Positions 62,891-64,000 of a stretch of DNA of 64,000 nt are shown piece by piece. Within the stretch, counting starts at the first letter, position 1, and each line of letters starts with the position of its first letter. Both the position numbers and the translations under genes were made by a program. The notes beneath the pieces were generated by a model. It had not been told where the DNA came from. It did not search any database and saw only the letters and a program-made list of their open reading frames with translations. The stretch is from Coix lacryma-jobi var. lacryma-jobi (lineage: Eukaryota; Streptophyta; Magnoliopsida; Poales; Poaceae), in assembly GCA_009763385.1 (NCBI GenBank), contig VDCT01000282.1, forward strand, positions 601,447 to 665,446. Direction: 5' to 3'.

Positions 62891-64000
62891 GGGTATATAG
62901 GGCACAGTGCCCTCCATCTTCAGAATAGAAGTCAGTTGCGCCGCCTCTCGTGCGGATCACGCGCGCCTCGGCTCCATCGCGACGCGTCCTTTCCCGACGC
63001 TCCCTCGAGACCGCTGTGTCCTCGGCCGTCGAGCTCCGCGCTCCATCAGCACTCCGCGGTGTCCTCGTCTTCGCGCCACGCCCTCATGCCTTACTCCTCG
63101 CCGTTCATAGCAGCCTCGCGAGAAGTCCGTGCCGAGCTACGTACCTCGCACGTCAGCAGTCGGTCCGTCACCACGTACGTCGCTCCTCCGAACGTGGAGC
63201 CTCCGGCCTACTCCTGCCCGCCGTGCGAGCCAATCAATACTAGCCCCTCGCAGATCGCCGTAGTCCACTCACCGGTGGAGCGTCGCAGTCTTCGTCTCGA
63301 CGTCTGTCTTGCTCGCAGTCTTCGTGCTAGCATCGCCGTCTTCGGTCCGGTAGCGTCCGCCGTATCCGTGTCCTGGTGGGTCGCGCCGGTCCTCGTGCTG
63401 TGTGTGTGCGGTCCGTGTCGTGCTGTGCTGTGTGCGGACGGCCTAGTGTGTGCCTGTGTGTGGGGCGGTTCTTCGACTGCTGTGTGTTGTAGGTGCTGGA
63501 TGAGTGTGATGGTGTGCCACGTGGCTGTGCCAAGTCGTGAGTGTAAAAAGAAAATAGAAGAAACGGAAAATGAATAAATAGAAAATAATAATATAGAAAA
63601 AGGAAAAATTGAATATATATATTAGATAGAAAATTAATATATGTTAGAATAAAGAAAATGATATCATATAGATGGAATATAAAAGTATTATATTTACGAA
63701 AAAGGAAAAAAACTTAAATTATAGTCAATAATATGAAAAAATAATGAATATTTATAGATATTTATAAGGATGAAACTATGTGAACTATTCATAGAAAAAG
63801 AAAATCGTTATATGTGTTTTTAAGACTAGACAAATGAAATGTTTACACATTAGCATGTAGGATAAAAAGTGAGTTGGTCGCCGCTCGCACCTTGTAGTTT
63901 GGTGTCCGCTCCCACCGAAACTCGTCGCTGTCACCGTCATCATGACATGCCTCGCCGTTACGTTTCCGGTCGCCGGTGTAAATTACGTGACAAAGGAAAA
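62891..64000. other. GC-rich then AT-rich tail, no supported gene
   Basis: 62930-63480 is GC-rich with Ser/Arg/Pro-coding open frames (for example 62711-63577) that read differently in every frame and show no domain. 63540-63850 is very AT-rich. The sequence could be promoter or leader sequence of a transposon, since ATATAGGGC near 62897 is TATA-like. I see nothing definite. Confidence 0.35.

Noticed and set aside
62711..63577. 288-codon open frame in the GC-rich tail
   Set aside because: It is rich in Ser/Arg/Pro as expected from base composition, overlaps transposon subterminal repeats at its start, and alternative frames are also open.

Overview
The window looks like a transposon-rich intergenic block from a grass nuclear genome, probably a panicoid such as sorghum, sugarcane or a relative. 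The grounds are: very long Ty3/gypsy LTRs, grass-type MITEs, a CACTA element with CTTTAGTCCCGGTT subterminal repeats, a GC-rich first exon in the single host gene, and GT-AG introns. I cannot name the species. I recognise one host gene: a six-exon minus-strand gene (13343-17373) for the U4/U6 snRNP splicing factor Prp3. Nearly everything else is mobile DNA, much of it nested. Layout: (1) 1-9513 is a non-autonomous LTR element. Its 5' LTR is cut by the window edge, and its internal region carries a second LTR (1221-2720) and a solo LTR (3207-5558, TSD GTTGT). Its 3' LTR carries a 518-bp hAT-type MITE with an 8-bp TSD. (2) 9514-18924 is the gene island: MITEs, PRP3, then a MITE and a large foldback repeat upstream of PRP3. 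(3) 18925-37780 is a minus-strand LTR element, probably non-autonomous, with a 'putative plant transposon protein' ORF. A solo LTR (20529-36308, TSD CACTG) sits in it, and inside that solo LTR sits a complete young Tekay/Del-type chromovirus (20639-34664, TSD ATGAC). (4) 37781 to about 48520 is a decayed minus-strand Tat-type gypsy element. It has an antisense multi-exon accessory gene (40141-44526) and a pol frame broken only by nonsense codons. (5) About 48520-56600 is a frameshifted plus-strand Tat/Athila-type element missing its 5' LTR. (6) 56601-64000 holds CACTA subterminal repeats, a tRNA-like stretch and a degenerate CACTA element with a GRF zinc-finger gene and a TNP2-type transposase pseudogene. 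The most interesting item is in the Tekay-type element. Between its primer-binding site and an intact 1,485-codon gag-pol lies an extra 202-residue ORF (25123-25731). Its first 25 residues closely resemble the histone H3 N-terminal tail (K-x-TARKSTG-x4-PR-x-QLA), followed by a coiled coil and a very acidic C-terminus. The same element ends its integrase with a chromodomain, the fold that in chromoviruses is thought to read H3 tails. Both ORFs start immediately after strong splice-acceptor-like tracts, and the long LTR leader contains a consensus donor. A spliced two-product strategy with a histone-tail mimic is therefore a testable hypothesis. A second pattern not explained by standard annotation is that three related LTRs (GGTGAATAGGC family) each carry blocks of a different short repeated motif.
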